64,000 bases of DNA from Streptomyces akebiae (GCF_019599145.1 NZ_CP080647.1:6882001-6946000), one strand, 5' to 3'. Positions 1 through 8,631 are shown, numbered from the stretch's first letter. Notes: generated by a model from the letters alone, not told the origin. Numbers and translations are program-made.

Positions 1-690
1 CGTGGTGTTGGACTTCGGGTGGTGCGCGGTCTGCCGGTACGGCCCCGAACCGATCGCCTTGCCCTTGATGGCGTCCTCCCACGCGCCCGGCCGGGAGAAG
101 ACGTGCTTCGGCATGATCTTCGCCAGGGTCAGCCGCGCGATGCCGTCCGGGAAGGGGAACTTGAGCACCAGCTCGACGTTCCGCGCGTCGATCTTCCTGA
201 CCTCCTTCAGCCAGCTCGCGAAGAAGCCCTTGGCGAGGGTCTGGGTGCCGGGGTCGAGGATGCGGTCGTAGACGAAGACGACGTCGTCGGCGGTGACCGG
301 CCTGCCGTCGTGGAACGTGGCGCCGGGCCGCAGCTCGAACCTCCAGGACGTGCCGTCGACGTCGCCCGGCACGGCCGTCGCGAGCGCCGCGTACGGCTCG
401 CGCGAGAGGGGGTCGGTGTCGAGGAGGCCCTCGTAGATGTGGTTGTTGGCGGCCATGCAGAAGGCGGACGCGGTCTGGGTCGGGTCCCAGCTGCCGTCGT
501 TGCCGTAGCCGATGACGGCCGTCAGGGTGCTGTTCGCGCCGCCCGCGTCACCGGTGTCGCCGGTGGACTCCGGCCCGGCCGAACAGGCGGCCAGCGACGA
601 GGAGACGGCGGCGGCCGCACCCAGCGCGCCGGAGTACTTCAGGAGCGATCGGCGGCTCGGCGCCGGGGCGTCACGGATCACGTCGCGCAC
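1..690 (-). CDS. Peptide/oligopeptide ABC transporter substrate-binding lipoprotein, 3' end outside the window
   Basis: The reverse strand is open from a GTG at 690 to the window edge, with GGAGG a few bases upstream of the start. The N-terminus has a twin-arginine-like SRRSLLK and a lipobox LAAC with Cys at about residue 36, so a lipid-anchored exported protein is expected. The mature part reads like the SBP_bac_5 family: a segment about an ORF-like 'YEGLLDTDP', then 'FHDGRPVTADDVVFVYDRI' typical of DppA/OppA proteins that bind peptides or nickel. About 230 residues are visible of the usual 520-560, so the gene continues to the left. No permease genes are visible here. The substrate cannot be told from this part. 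The family call is strong. Confidence 0.9.
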   Translation of the reverse strand, partial: MRDVIRDAPAPSRRSLLKYSGALGAAAAVSSSLAACSAGPESTGDTGDAGGANSTLTAVIGYGNDGSWDPTQTASAFCMAANNHIYEGLLDTDPLSREPYAALATAVPGDVDGTSWRFELRPGATFHDGRPVTADDVVFVYDRILDPGTQTLAKGFFASWLKEVRKIDARNVELVLKFPFPDGIARLTLAKIMPKHVFSRPGAWEDAIKGKAIGSGPYRQTAHHPKSNTT

Positions 691-955
691 GGTTCCTCCA
701 GGGAAGGAGAGGAGATACGACGTCCTACGTCCTACAGGGAGCAGCGTGACCTTAGGAGCGCCCGTGGGGGCGGTCAAGAGATCGCACACGAATGGCGTAC
801 GTGCCAGAGGTGCGACCAATGGCGGATCAACACCGGTGTGAAATAACGACAGTTGAGGGTCCGTTAGGAAAGGGTTTCCCCGGGTGATCACGGGGCGTTA
901 ACCTGGCGTTCCCCTGGCCAGTCCACGCGGTTTCCGTCCGGAGGTGGGACGTCGG

Positions 956-1714
956 ATGTCCGGCGAGCGTACGATGCGGCGCATGTCTCAGGAGAGCGGG
1001 AGCCGGCGCCGGCCCGAGCGGCGGGTGAGCAGCCAGATCCAGCGCGAGGTCATGCAGCTGATCCTCGACCGCAGGCTCCAGGCGGGCGCCCCGCTGCCCA
1101 CCGAGACGGAGCTGATGGAGGACCTCGGCGTCAGCCGCAACTCCGTCCGCGAGGCCCTCAAAGCCCTCCAGGCCCTCGACATAGTCGACATCCGGCACGG
1201 CTACGGCACCTACGTCGGCGAGGCCTCCCTCACCCCCCTCGTCGACGGACTGACCTTCCGCACCCTGGCCCGGCCCGACGGCGACACCGCCGCGCTCGCC
1301 GAGATCCTCCAGATCCGCGAGATCCTGGAGGACGGCCTCGTACGACGGGTCGCCGGCACCGTCACGGACGACGAACTGGACGCCCTCGCGGCCGTCGTCG
1401 ACCGGATGGAGGCGGCCGGGAAGGCGGGCGAACCCGTCGCCGAACTCGACCGCGACTTCCACGAACTCCTCTACGCCTCCCTCGGCAACGCCCTCGTCCC
1501 CCAGCTCCTCGGCGCCTTCTGGACCGTCTTCCTGCGGGTCGCGGGCGCCCGCGGCTGGACCGACGACCCCACCCCCGAGCTGACGGTCCGCCGCCACCGG
1601 GACATCGTGGCCGCCCTCCGCGCCCGCGACGTCGAGGGTGCCCAGCGGGCGATGTCCGACCACTTCCGAGGCATCGAGGCGAGGGCGGCACAGGCCTCGC
1701 GGGGGGTGGGCTAG
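956..1714 (+). CDS. FadR-type (GntR superfamily, FCD domain) transcriptional regulator
   Basis: DNA-binding repressor or activator. The N-terminal winged helix spans roughly residues 20-85 (LPTETELMEDLGVSRNSVRE is the recognition region). The C-terminal all-helical FCD domain carries the metal/ligand-site pattern: an Asp/Glu-rich helix, FHELLYASLGN, and late RHRDIV and DHF histidines. ATG 956 is preferred because GGAGG lies about 11 bases upstream; in-frame GTG 944 and ATG 974 are alternatives. It is divergent from the peptide-binding lipoprotein, so that transporter may be its target (inference). The phosphatase-like gene follows after two bases and is probably co-transcribed. The effector is unknown; FadR-family members bind small organic acids. 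Confidence 0.9.
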   Translation: MSGERTMRRMSQESGSRRRPERRVSSQIQREVMQLILDRRLQAGAPLPTETELMEDLGVSRNSVREALKALQALDIVDIRHGYGTYVGEASLTPLVDGLTFRTLARPDGDTAALAEILQIREILEDGLVRRVAGTVTDDELDALAAVVDRMEAAGKAGEPVAELDRDFHELLYASLGNALVPQLLGAFWTVFLRVAGARGWTDDPTPELTVRRHRDIVAALRARDVEGAQRAMSDHFRGIEARAAQASRGVG

Positions 1715-1716
1715 AC

Positions 1717-2187
1717 ATGGGGGAGTTCCCGACCGAGCCGTGGGACCCCGCCGACGCCGGTGTGCTGCGGCTGCCCTCCGGGCGGCTGGTGCGCGGCCGG
1801 GGCCTGCGCCGACCGCTCCCGGACGGCAGGGTCCCCACCTACGCCGTGTACCTCCTCGGCAAGGAGCCGCCCGAAGTCCCCTGGGAGTCCCGCTGGTTGC
1901 GCTGGCCCGACTTCCGGCTGCCCGGCGACCGGGCGGAGGCGGCCCGGGTGCTGCGCGACGTCTGGGAACGGGCGGCCGTCGACCGGGTCGAGCTCGCGTG
2001 CGGCGGCGGCCGGGGCCGCACCGGCACCGCGCTGGCCTGTCTCGCGGTCCTCGACGGCGTACCACCGGACGAGGCCGTGGCCTACGTACGCCGGCACTAC
2101 GACCGGCACGCGGTGGAGACGCCGTGGCAGCGGCGGTACGTGCGGCGGTTCGGGGAGCGGGGAGACCGCACCCACCCGCCCGCATGA
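1717..2187 (+). CDS. Protein-tyrosine-phosphatase-like protein (CX5R active site)
   Basis: A 156-residue soluble protein. Its only strong signature is CGGGRGRTGTA, with Cys95 and Arg101 forming the CX5R phosphate-binding loop of cysteine phosphatases. After it comes a helix (DGVPPDEAVAYVRRHY) as in dual-specificity phosphatases. The expected role is hydrolysis of phosphotyrosine or another phosphomonoester through a cysteinyl-phosphate intermediate. A general acid Asp may lie in the WPDFRLPGD stretch (residues 63-71). It starts two bases after the FadR-type regulator, so the two probably share a transcript. The substrate is unknown. The GTG/ATG context is ordinary and no membrane segment is visible. 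Confidence 0.75.
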   Translation: MGEFPTEPWDPADAGVLRLPSGRLVRGRGLRRPLPDGRVPTYAVYLLGKEPPEVPWESRWLRWPDFRLPGDRAEAARVLRDVWERAAVDRVELACGGGRGRTGTALACLAVLDGVPPDEAVAYVRRHYDRHAVETPWQRRYVRRFGERGDRTHPPA

Positions 2188-2231
2188 GGGTCGGCCGTGT
2201 CGCGCGCGACCGGCCACGACCCCGGCCCCGT

Positions 2232-2345
2232 CACCCCTGCCCGTCCCATCCGCAGGGTGCTGCCCCTGGCCCCCGCTACGGGGTTTGCCGCCGAGGCGAC
2301 AACAGGGGACGGGGTGCAGCCCTCAGGGACGGGACGGGTAGGGGC
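2232..2345. terminator. Large imperfect inverted repeat between convergent genes
   Basis: Arms of about 35 bases (2232-2266 and 2311-2345) are imperfectly complementary, built around CCCGTCCC and GGGACGGG blocks. They lie between the converging phosphatase-like and VanX-like genes. The position fits a bidirectional transcription terminator. There is no U-tract, which is usual for streptomycete terminators. Confidence 0.45.
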
Positions 2346-2387
2346 GACGGGGACGGAGACGGGCCCCGGTCGCCCGGCGGGTGCGGG

Positions 2388-3044
2388 TCAGGGGCCGGTC
2401 CGCGCGGGGCCGTACAGCGCGTTCGGCGCGCCTGTCATCAGGGCCCAGTACCTGTCCCCGTACGACCAGTGCCACCACTCGGTGGGGTAGTTGACCAGCC
2501 CGGCCGTGGTGAGCGCCGCCGAGAGTGTGCGCCGGTTGCGGCGGGCGGTGTCGGAGATGTTGGGCGCGTCGGTGTAGCAGGCGTCGTCGCTCTCCTCGGG
2601 GCTGGCGTCCAGACGCGTGCCCATGTCGAGTTCCTCCCCGGCGGCCGTGCACAGGGTGAGGTCGACCGCGGCGCCGGCGACATGCGGCCCGATCTCCGGC
2701 GGGGAGAGCGAACGGCTGGTCTGGACGTGGAGGTGCTCCTCCGACCAGTCGGGGTTGGCGAGGCGCAGCTCGGCGGCGTACCGCTCGAAGTACTCGATCT
2801 GCAGGGCCAGCGGCCGGTACCCCTCGGTGACCAGCAGCCGCAGCCCGTCCGGCAGCAGCCGGGCGGCGCGCGCGAGGCGCCAGGCGACGCCCTCACGGAG
2901 GTGCGCGTACGCCCCCTCGGGGTCGGCCTGCCGGGAGTCGACCACCACGAAGGGCATCTCCCGCAGATCGACGAGGGGCTCACCGCACTCCTGGACCGGA
3001 ACACCGGCGACCTCGGGGTCGCTCATGAGGATGATCGAAGGCAT
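2388..3044 (-). CDS. VanX-like D-Ala-D-Ala dipeptidase (peptidase M15D family)
   Basis: Zinc dipeptidase of about 218 residues. The family metal ligands and catalytic base are present: His121 and Asp128 in PHVAGAAVD, Glu189 and His192 in TEWWHW. GYRP (Arg77) matches the VanX substrate-binding Arg. The enzyme family cleaves D-alanyl-D-alanine, either for recycling of wall fragments or, in vancomycin-resistance clusters, to remove the antibiotic target. No vanH/vanA neighbours are visible, so recycling or self-protection is only inferred. The SxHxxGxAxD motif is shifted (SPPEIGPHVAG), as in several actinobacterial homologues. The start at 3044 was chosen because homology begins there; the longer reading upstream is compositionally noise. 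Confidence 0.88.
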   Translation of the reverse strand: MPSIILMSDPEVAGVPVQECGEPLVDLREMPFVVVDSRQADPEGAYAHLREGVAWRLARAARLLPDGLRLLVTEGYRPLALQIEYFERYAAELRLANPDWSEEHLHVQTSRSLSPPEIGPHVAGAAVDLTLCTAAGEELDMGTRLDASPEESDDACYTDAPNISDTARRNRRTLSAALTTAGLVNYPTEWWHWSYGDRYWALMTGAPNALYGPARTGP

Positions 3045-3096
3045 GCGTCGTCTTCCACCGGGCGGGAGGTGTGATGCGTCGGGGTGTGTGGCAGCA

Positions 3097-3137
3097 CCCC
3101 GGGGAGGGACTTGATTCCCTGATGTCCCTCCCCGGGG
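3097..3137. promoter_or_regulatory. Perfect 14-bp inverted repeat upstream of the VanX-like gene
   Basis: CCCCGGGGAGGGAC and GTCCCTCCCCGGGG are perfect reverse complements separated by 13 bases. The element lies 53-93 bases upstream of the dipeptidase start. It could be a leader hairpin, an operator or a terminator for transcripts arriving from the right. Confidence 0.4.
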
Positions 3138-3872
3138 GCTTCCCCCCTTGAGTGGTGGTTCGTGGTCGGGCTCCGGGCGTCCCCCCAGCCCGTCATGCGC
3201 GTGCGATCCCACTGTTGTCACGTTCCCACCGGTCCGTCCCCTGTGCGCTCCGGTGGGCCGACCGGCCGGGCGGTGGTCGCCCGGCCGATCCGTTGTTCCC
3301 CCGAGAACAACGAGAATGGCGCACTCCGCTGGAAGTTCTCTGCAAGTCCGCCGCAAGCGGGTTTCGGCCTGGCCGACCGTCCGGAACGCGCCTGTGTCAC
3401 CCGGCTCACGTATCCGCGCACGGGCGGCCCGCCGCTCGTCGCGTGGCTCGTCGCGGGCTTCGCACCGGAGCGCCGGTCGCCGGCTCGATCCGCCGGCGGG
3501 CCCGTGGTGGGCCCGTGGTGGGCCTACCACGGGCCCACGCGGCGGTGGTGCTCGCGGCCGCCCGGACGGCCGTGCCCCTCACCGAGGCCCGGCTCGGCCC
3601 GACGGACTGGGGCTCCCCGGGCCTGGCCCAGAGAGGGGTGGCCGCCGCCACCGCGTACCTCTGCCACCGGGCGGTGCGGGGGTGGGACGACGGAGGTCTC
3701 CACGGCGGCCGGCGCCGCCCCGCCCCGGGCGGGATCGGCCTGCCGCCCCGGCCGGTCCCCTACGGGAAGTGCGCCAACGCCCGGCTCAAGGGCCGCTGCC
3801 CGAAGCGGACCTGCCGCCGGCCGCGGGCCCGGCGCCCGGCCACCGGCCCGCTCGGCGTTCCGCTGTTCCGTG
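3138..3872. other. Long stretch without a convincing gene
   Basis: About 730 bases between the dipeptidase and the SARP gene. Several overlapping open frames exist, but none has a ribosome site plus recognisable protein. One plus-strand frame (about 3525-3690) has somewhat protein-like composition (an Ala/Leu-rich helix) and might be a decayed gene remnant. The clearest structure is the palindrome at 3507-3538, listed separately. Confidence 0.4.
3507..3538. promoter_or_regulatory. Perfect 13-bp inverted repeat (GTGGGCCCGTGGT / ACCACGGGCCCAC)
   Basis: Two perfect 13-base arms are separated by GGGCCT. A third partial copy of CCCGTGGTGGG directly precedes the left arm, so it could fold as a strong hairpin or bind a dimeric repressor. 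It lies about 335 bases beyond the 3' end of the SARP gene. Function unknown. Confidence 0.45.
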
Positions 3873-6800
3873 TCAGGGGGACCGCACCCACGGCCACGGC
3901 TCGTGCCGTTCGCGCGCCTCGCAGGCGTCGAACACCGCCATGGCCTCGGCCCGCAGCGCCCGGGCCCCGGCCCGGTCCCCGAGCGCGGCCCGGACCACGG
4001 ACAGATTGCGCAGGGCGCGGGCCCGGGGCAAGGGCAGGGCGAGGACGCCCCAGAGCGAGGCGGAGGCGGTCAGCAGCCCCTCCGCGTCCGTCAGCCGGTC
4101 GTCGGCCAGCGCGCACTCGCCGAGCGTGCGCAGCGTCAGGGCCTCGCCGAAGCGGTCCTCGTGGGTCCGGCAGACCTCCAGGATCTCGTGCAGTTCCGTC
4201 TCCGCCTCCCGGACGTGTCCCAGCCGCAGCCTGGCCTTGGCACGGGCCCGCAGGGCGTACGCCGCCATGTGCGGGTCGCCGAGGTCGCGCAGGATCTCCA
4301 GCGCCTGCTCGGCCACGCGCGCGGCCTCCTCGTACGCGCCGAGCGAGCGGTGCACCAGGCTGAGGGTGCGCAGCGCCAGCGCCTCGCCGCGTCGGCTGCC
4401 GAGCCGTCGGTAGGCCCGCAGCGACTCGTCGAGCAGCGGGAGCGCGCCTTCCTGGTCGCCGAGTTCCAGGCGTACGGAACCGCCGTACCGGCAGGCGACC
4501 CCGATGCCGGTGTCGTCGCCGACCCGCCGGAAGCCGTCGGCGGCGTCGGTCAACGCCCTTTCCGCCTCCCGGAGTTCGCCGACCTCGCGGCAGGCGCTGC
4601 CGAGGCCGGCGAGGGCCGCGGACCGGCCGCGTACGTTCCCGAGCTCGGTGCAGATGCGCTCGGCGGTGCGGAAGTACTCCTGGGACTCGGCGATGCGGTC
4701 CTGCTCGTAGCGGAGCTGCCCGAGGCCGATGATCAGCAGGGCCTCGCCCGAGCGGTCCTCGGCGCGGCGCGCCGCCGCGAGTGCGGCGTCGTGGCTGCGC
4801 CACCAGGCGTCGAAGCGGTTCTTGATGGCGAACGAGGAGGAGCACAGGGCCGCCGCCGCTTCGCAGGCGAGGGTGTGCAGGCCCATGGCTGCCGCCCGTT
4901 CGACCGCGGTGGTGAGGGCGTCGGCTTCCGCGTCGAACCAGGCGAAGGGGTCGGTGAGGGCGCGGTGGGTGGTGTGCGCGCCTACGGGGGAGGGGGATTC
5001 GGCCGGTTCCCGGCCGCCGGTCGCGGAGGGCTGGCCGCGCAGTTCCCCGCGCCCCTTCGAGGAGAACCCCTGCCTCAGGATCACCGCACCCGAGGGGGAC
5101 TTCTCCGTCACCCGGTCCATCAGCCACAGGCCCGCCGACAGGGCCCGGCCCACCGCCGCCGTGCGGTCGTCGGCGGGGTCCTCGGTCTCCGCGCGTTCGG
5201 CGGCGTAGACGCGGACCAGGTCGTGCAGGCGGTAGCGGGGCTGGCCCACCTGGTCCCGGCCCGGGCAGGTGATCAACTGGGCGTCCAGGAGGCGTTCGAG
5301 GGTCTCCTCGGCCTCGTCCTCCGAGGTGCCGGAGAGCGCGGCGACCGCCCACACGGCGACATCGGCCGGTCCGAGCGTGGCGATACGGCGCAGGACGCGC
5401 CGGGCGCACTCGTCGAGGGCCTGGTAGCTGAGGCCGAGACCGGCCCGGACCTCCAGGTCGCCCACGGACAGCTCGTCGAGGCGTCGGTGTTCGTCGGCGA
5501 GGCGCTCGGCGAGCACGCTGGGCGTCCAGTGCCGCCGGGTGGCCAGCCGGGCGCCCGCGATCCGCAGGGCCAGCGGCAGTCCGCCGCACAGCTCGACGAT
5601 CCGGCGGGCCGCGGCCCGTTCGCGCGGGTCGTCCGGGGTGCGTTCGGGGCCGGTGACCCTGGTGAGCAGTTCGAGGCCGCGGGCGTCGTCCAGGACGTCC
5701 AGGTCGGTGCGCCGGGCCCCGACGAGCCCGCCGAGCCGGGCCCGTGAGGTCACCAGGACCCCGCAGCTGGCGCTGCCCGGCAGCAGCGGCCGCACCTGGG
5801 CCTCGCCGCCCGCGTCGTCGAGGACCAGCAGGATCCGGCGCCCGGCGACCAGACTGCGGAACAGGTCGCCGCGCTCGGCCGTGTCCTCCGGCGGGTCGGC
5901 GCCCAGCGCCCGCAGCAGTCGGCCCAGGACCTCGGCGGGCGGTACGGGCTCGCTGAAGCCGTGCAGTTCGGCGTAGAGCTGGCCGTCGGGGTAGTCGCCG
6001 GCGACCCGGTGCGCGGCCTGCACGGCGAGCGCGGACTTGCCGACTCCGGCGGCCCCCGAGACCACGACGACGGGCATCGCCTCCCGCACGCCGGTCAGCC
6101 CTTCGACGACCCGCGCCAGCTCCTTCTCCCGGCCGGTGAAGTCGCCGATGGCGGGCGGCAGGAGCGACACGGGCCGGGGCGGTGCCGCCGCGCCGGGTCC
6201 CTGCGCCGCGGGCGCCGTCGTGGCGGCGAGCAGGGCGGGATCGGCCCGCAGGATGGCCTCGTACAGGCGGTTCAGCTCCGGGCCCGGGTCGAGCCCCAGC
6301 TCCTCGGCGAGCACGGCCCGCCCCTCCGCGTAGACGGCCAGCGCGTCGGCCTGCCGCCCGAGCCGGTAGAGGCCCAGCATCAGCTGCCCGCGCGGCCGCT
6401 CCCGGGCCGGATGCGCCCTGACCAGCGCGGTCAGCTCGGTGACCAGTTCCGCCTCGTGCCCGCCGGTCTCCAGTTCGGCGGCGATGCGTTCCTCCAGGGC
6501 CGCCTGCCGCGCCTCCTCCAGCCGCCCGGCCTCACCCCGCAGCGCCTCGCCGACCCCGCCGAGCGCCGGGCCGCGCCACAGCTCCAGCGCCTGACGCAGC
6601 AGCCGTGCGGCCTCCGCGTGGTCGCCTTCGGCGGCGGCCCGCCGTCCGTCGGCCGTGCGTGCCTCGAACTCCGCCAGATCGACCCGGCCGACCCCGGGCC
6701 GCATCACGTATCCCGGTGGCCTGGTCTCGATCGTCTCCGCCGCCTCGGGGGGCAGCGCCCGGCGCAGGGCCGACACATACGTCTGCACCAGCGCCCGCGC

Positions 6801-6977
6801 GGTGTCCGGGGGGTCGTCTCCCCAGATCACGTCCACCAGCGCGTCGGCGGGCACCACCTGCCCGGCCCGCAGCAGCAGTACGGCCAGCAGCGCGCGCGGT
6901 TTCGGGCCGCCCAGCCGCAGGGGTCCGTCACCGTGCCATGCCTCGACCGGGCCGAGCAGTCGGAATTCCAGCTCCAC
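3873..6977 (-). CDS. AfsR/SARP-family regulator: OmpR-like wHTH, BTAD, NB-ARC NTPase and TPR domains
   Basis: A 1,034-residue regulator with AfsR architecture. Residues 1-95 form an OmpR-type winged helix (LGGPKPRALLAVLLL). Residues 100-250 are the bacterial transcriptional activation domain. A P-loop NTPase follows at about 275-600, with Walker A GAAGVGKS near residue 311 and Walker B RILLVLDDAG. From about 680 to the end are TPR-like helical repeats. SARP proteins bind direct repeats at antibiotic-cluster promoters and recruit RNA polymerase; the NTPase/TPR part senses signals. No biosynthetic cluster adjoins it, so it may act globally like AfsR or at distant targets. The linker at about residues 640-655 is encoded by a copy of the genome-wide repeat (see 5037-5057). 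It is divergent from the small ORFs to its right. Confidence 0.93.
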   Translation of the reverse strand: MELEFRLLGPVEAWHGDGPLRLGGPKPRALLAVLLLRAGQVVPADALVDVIWGDDPPDTARALVQTYVSALRRALPPEAAETIETRPPGYVMRPGVGRVDLAEFEARTADGRRAAAEGDHAEAARLLRQALELWRGPALGGVGEALRGEAGRLEEARQAALEERIAAELETGGHEAELVTELTALVRAHPARERPRGQLMLGLYRLGRQADALAVYAEGRAVLAEELGLDPGPELNRLYEAILRADPALLAATTAPAAQGPGAAAPPRPVSLLPPAIGDFTGREKELARVVEGLTGVREAMPVVVVSGAAGVGKSALAVQAAHRVAGDYPDGQLYAELHGFSEPVPPAEVLGRLLRALGADPPEDTAERGDLFRSLVAGRRILLVLDDAGGEAQVRPLLPGSASCGVLVTSRARLGGLVGARRTDLDVLDDARGLELLTRVTGPERTPDDPRERAAARRIVELCGGLPLALRIAGARLATRRHWTPSVLAERLADEHRRLDELSVGDLEVRAGLGLSYQALDECARRVLRRIATLGPADVAVWAVAALSGTSEDEAEETLERLLDAQLITCPGRDQVGQPRYRLHDLVRVYAAERAETEDPADDRTAAVGRALSAGLWLMDRVTEKSPSGAVILRQGFSSKGRGELRGQPSATGGREPAESPSPVGAHTTHRALTDPFAWFDAEADALTTAVERAAAMGLHTLACEAAAALCSSSFAIKNRFDAWWRSHDAALAAARRAEDRSGEALLIIGLGQLRYEQDRIAESQEYFRTAERICTELGNVRGRSAALAGLGSACREVGELREAERALTDAADGFRRVGDDTGIGVACRYGGSVRLELGDQEGALPLLDESLRAYRRLGSRRGEALALRTLSLVHRSLGAYEEAARVAEQALEILRDLGDPHMAAYALRARAKARLRLGHVREAETELHEILEVCRTHEDRFGEALTLRTLGECALADDRLTDAEGLLTASASLWGVLALPLPRARALRNLSVVRAALGDRAGARALRAEAMAVFDACEARERHEPWPWVRSP
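5037..5057 (-). repeat. Intergenic-type repeat core captured inside the SARP coding sequence
   Basis: The plus strand reads GCGCAGTTCCCCGCGCCCCT, the same core found in intergenic copies near 10.1, 15.1, 30.0, 30.1 and 34.3 kb. Here it lies within the ORF and is read in frame as part of the NB-ARC to TPR linker (residues KGRGELRG). Confidence 0.8.
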
Positions 6978-7368
6978 GGGTCCCCATCTTCCGTGCTGTC
7001 GGACCGCCGGGCCAGCGGTTGTTCACGCAACGTTCGACGCTCATGTACGGCGAGTGGTTTCCCATGACGCGTGATGCGCCGCTGAGTTGTCGGAAAACGG
7101 GGGAACCAAAGGGAATCTTAGGTGGACAACGCGGAGATTCCCCTCGTGGATGAGGACCACCTGTGACGATGCTGTGAGAACCGGCCCGCCGTCGTGCGGG
7201 CCGCAGGGGGCCGCACGGGGCGGTACGGCCCGGGTCGCGGTCGCGGGCCGCGGCATTCGCATACAGATCCGTCCGGGCTCAACGGTCAAGGCCCAACGCT
7301 TCTGTGCCGACTCGAAGTTGTGCGGGACAGACTCCGGCCGAGTTTAGACACGGCAGGTCATCGAAGAG
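6978..7368. other. Intergenic region between the SARP gene and the small-ORF pair
   Basis: About 390 bases that must hold the promoters of the leftward SARP gene and of the rightward small ORFs. I see no convincing gene or hairpin beyond a short GC-rich inverted repeat near 7180-7215 (GGCCCGCC/GGCGGGCC-like). No clear operator was recognised. Confidence 0.35.
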
Positions 7369-7554
7369 ATGCGAAGAGTGAAATTGGGTGGGGTGGGGGA
7401 GCACCGTGAAGGCAGTTGGAGAAGGGCTCGGGGGACGGCACTCGGCGGGCGCGTCGAAGAGGCGGAGGAATCGGTGGAGGAATTGCGGCGGACGGCCGAA
7501 AAGGCGGGAATTGTTCTGTCGTCACCGGGCTTCTCGGCGGCGGCCCTGCGGTGA
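7369..7554 (+). CDS. Small uncharacterised protein, coupled to the next ORF
   Basis: A 61-residue ORF with a charged, probably helical middle (RVEEAEESVEELRRTAEKAG) and no recognised domain. Its TGA overlaps the GTG start of the following ORF as GTGA, the usual sign of translational coupling in actinomycetes. That coupling is the main reason for calling it a gene. The ATG at 7369 has only a weak GAAGAG upstream. Streptomycetes often carry a small helical protein gene next to the beta-rich protein that follows, but this is memory, not shown here. Confidence 0.5.
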   Translation: MRRVKLGGVGEHREGSWRRARGTALGGRVEEAEESVEELRRTAEKAGIVLSSPGFSAAALR

Positions 7555-7781
7555 GCGGTAACGGGAAGAAGCCGGCGATCGGCACCTACGCGGTCGACAC
7601 CCGCACCGGGAAGGTCGGTCGCGTCATGGGTCACGAGGGGCCCTACGTACAGCTGCGGCCGGTCGGCGGGGGGAGGGAGTGGGACTGTGCCCCCGAGGTC
7701 GTACGGGCCGCCACGACCATAGAACGACTGCGCGCCGCGACCGCCTACGAGAACGCCCGCAGCCGGGGCGAGGTCCCTTGA
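7551..7781 (+). CDS. Small conserved streptomycete protein (VGRVMGHEGPYVQLRP motif)
   Basis: A 76-residue protein starting at GTG 7551. The core GTYAVDTRTGKVGRVMGHEG then PYVQLRP and GGREWDC is a pattern I recognise from many small Streptomyces proteins of unknown function. It is beta-rich and hydrophilic, with a conserved Trp-Asp-Cys. No signal peptide or membrane segment is visible. A longer reading from 7416 is open, but homology-like sequence begins at 7551 and the GTGA overlap with the preceding ORF supports this start. Function unknown. Confidence 0.7.
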   Translation: MSGNGKKPAIGTYAVDTRTGKVGRVMGHEGPYVQLRPVGGGREWDCAPEVVRAATTIERLRAATAYENARSRGEVP

Positions 7782-7839
7782 AGGGGTGACCGTGGACCGA
7801 GGTCCCGCCGAGGACCCGCCGTAGGCGAGAATGGGCGGC

Positions 7840-8589
7840 ATGAGCCTGTTCCGCGACGACGGCGTCGTCCTGCGCACCCAGAAGCTGGGTGAAGCGGACC
7901 GGATCATCACGTTGCTCACACGGGGGCACGGGCGGGTGCGGGCCGTGGCGCGGGGGGTGCGGCGGACGAAGTCCAAGTTCGGGGCGCGGCTCGAACCCTT
8001 CTCCCACGTGGACGTGCAGTTCTTCGCGCGGGGCAGCGAGCTGATCGGACGCGGACTGCCCCTGTGCACCCAGAGCGAGACCATCGCTCCGTACGGCGGC
8101 GGCATCGTGACCGACTACGCCCGCTACACCGCCGGGACGGCCATGCTGGAGACCGCGGAGCGGTTCACGGACCACGAGGGCGAGCCCGCCGTGCAGCAGT
8201 ACCTGCTGCTCGTCGGCGGGCTGCGCACCCTCGCCCGCGGCGAGCACGCCCCGCACCTCGTCCTCGACGCCTTCCTGCTGCGCTCCCTCGCCGTCAACGG
8301 CTACGCCCCCACGTTCAGCGACTGCGCCAAGTGCGGCATGCCCGGACCGAACCGGTTCTTCTCCGTCGCCTCCGGGGGCTCCGTCTGCGTGGACTGCCGG
8401 GTGCCCGGCAGCGTCGTACCCTCGCCACGGACGCTGGAACTGCTCGCCGCGCTCCTTACGGGAGACTGGGAGACCGCGGACGCGACCGAGCCGCGGCACG
8501 TCCGGGAGGGCAGCGGACTGGTGTCCGCCTACCTGCACTGGCATCTGGAGCGCGGGCTGCGCTCCCTTCGGTACGTGGAGAAGTCGTAG
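7840..8589 (+). CDS. recO: DNA repair protein RecO
   Basis: RecO loads RecA onto SSB-coated single-stranded DNA together with RecF and RecR. The N-terminal OB-fold begins LFRDDGVVLRTQKLGEADRI. The helical domain contains a zinc-finger pair, CAKCGMPG and CVDCR (about residues 164-190). Length, about 249 residues, fits the family. ATG 7840 is preferred because RecO proteins start MSLFRDD; in-frame ATG 7831 adds only three residues. uppS follows 42 bases downstream, a pairing conserved in actinomycetes. Confidence 0.96.
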   Translation: MSLFRDDGVVLRTQKLGEADRIITLLTRGHGRVRAVARGVRRTKSKFGARLEPFSHVDVQFFARGSELIGRGLPLCTQSETIAPYGGGIVTDYARYTAGTAMLETAERFTDHEGEPAVQQYLLLVGGLRTLARGEHAPHLVLDAFLLRSLAVNGYAPTFSDCAKCGMPGPNRFFSVASGGSVCVDCRVPGSVVPSPRTLELLAALLTGDWETADATEPRHVREGSGLVSAYLHWHLERGLRSLRYVEKS

Positions 8590-8631
8590 GCACGACCGAT
8601 CCACCAGCACCACAGAGGAGACGAGAAGCAC

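Noticed and set aside
3525..3690. Possible small gene in the plus frame (HAAVVLAAARTAV)
   Set aside because: No ribosome site or plausible start, and the frame runs through the palindrome; listed only as a possible relic.
3162..5747. 861-residue plus-strand frame opposite the SARP gene
   Set aside because: Antisense shadow of the regulator; no motif and no start signal.
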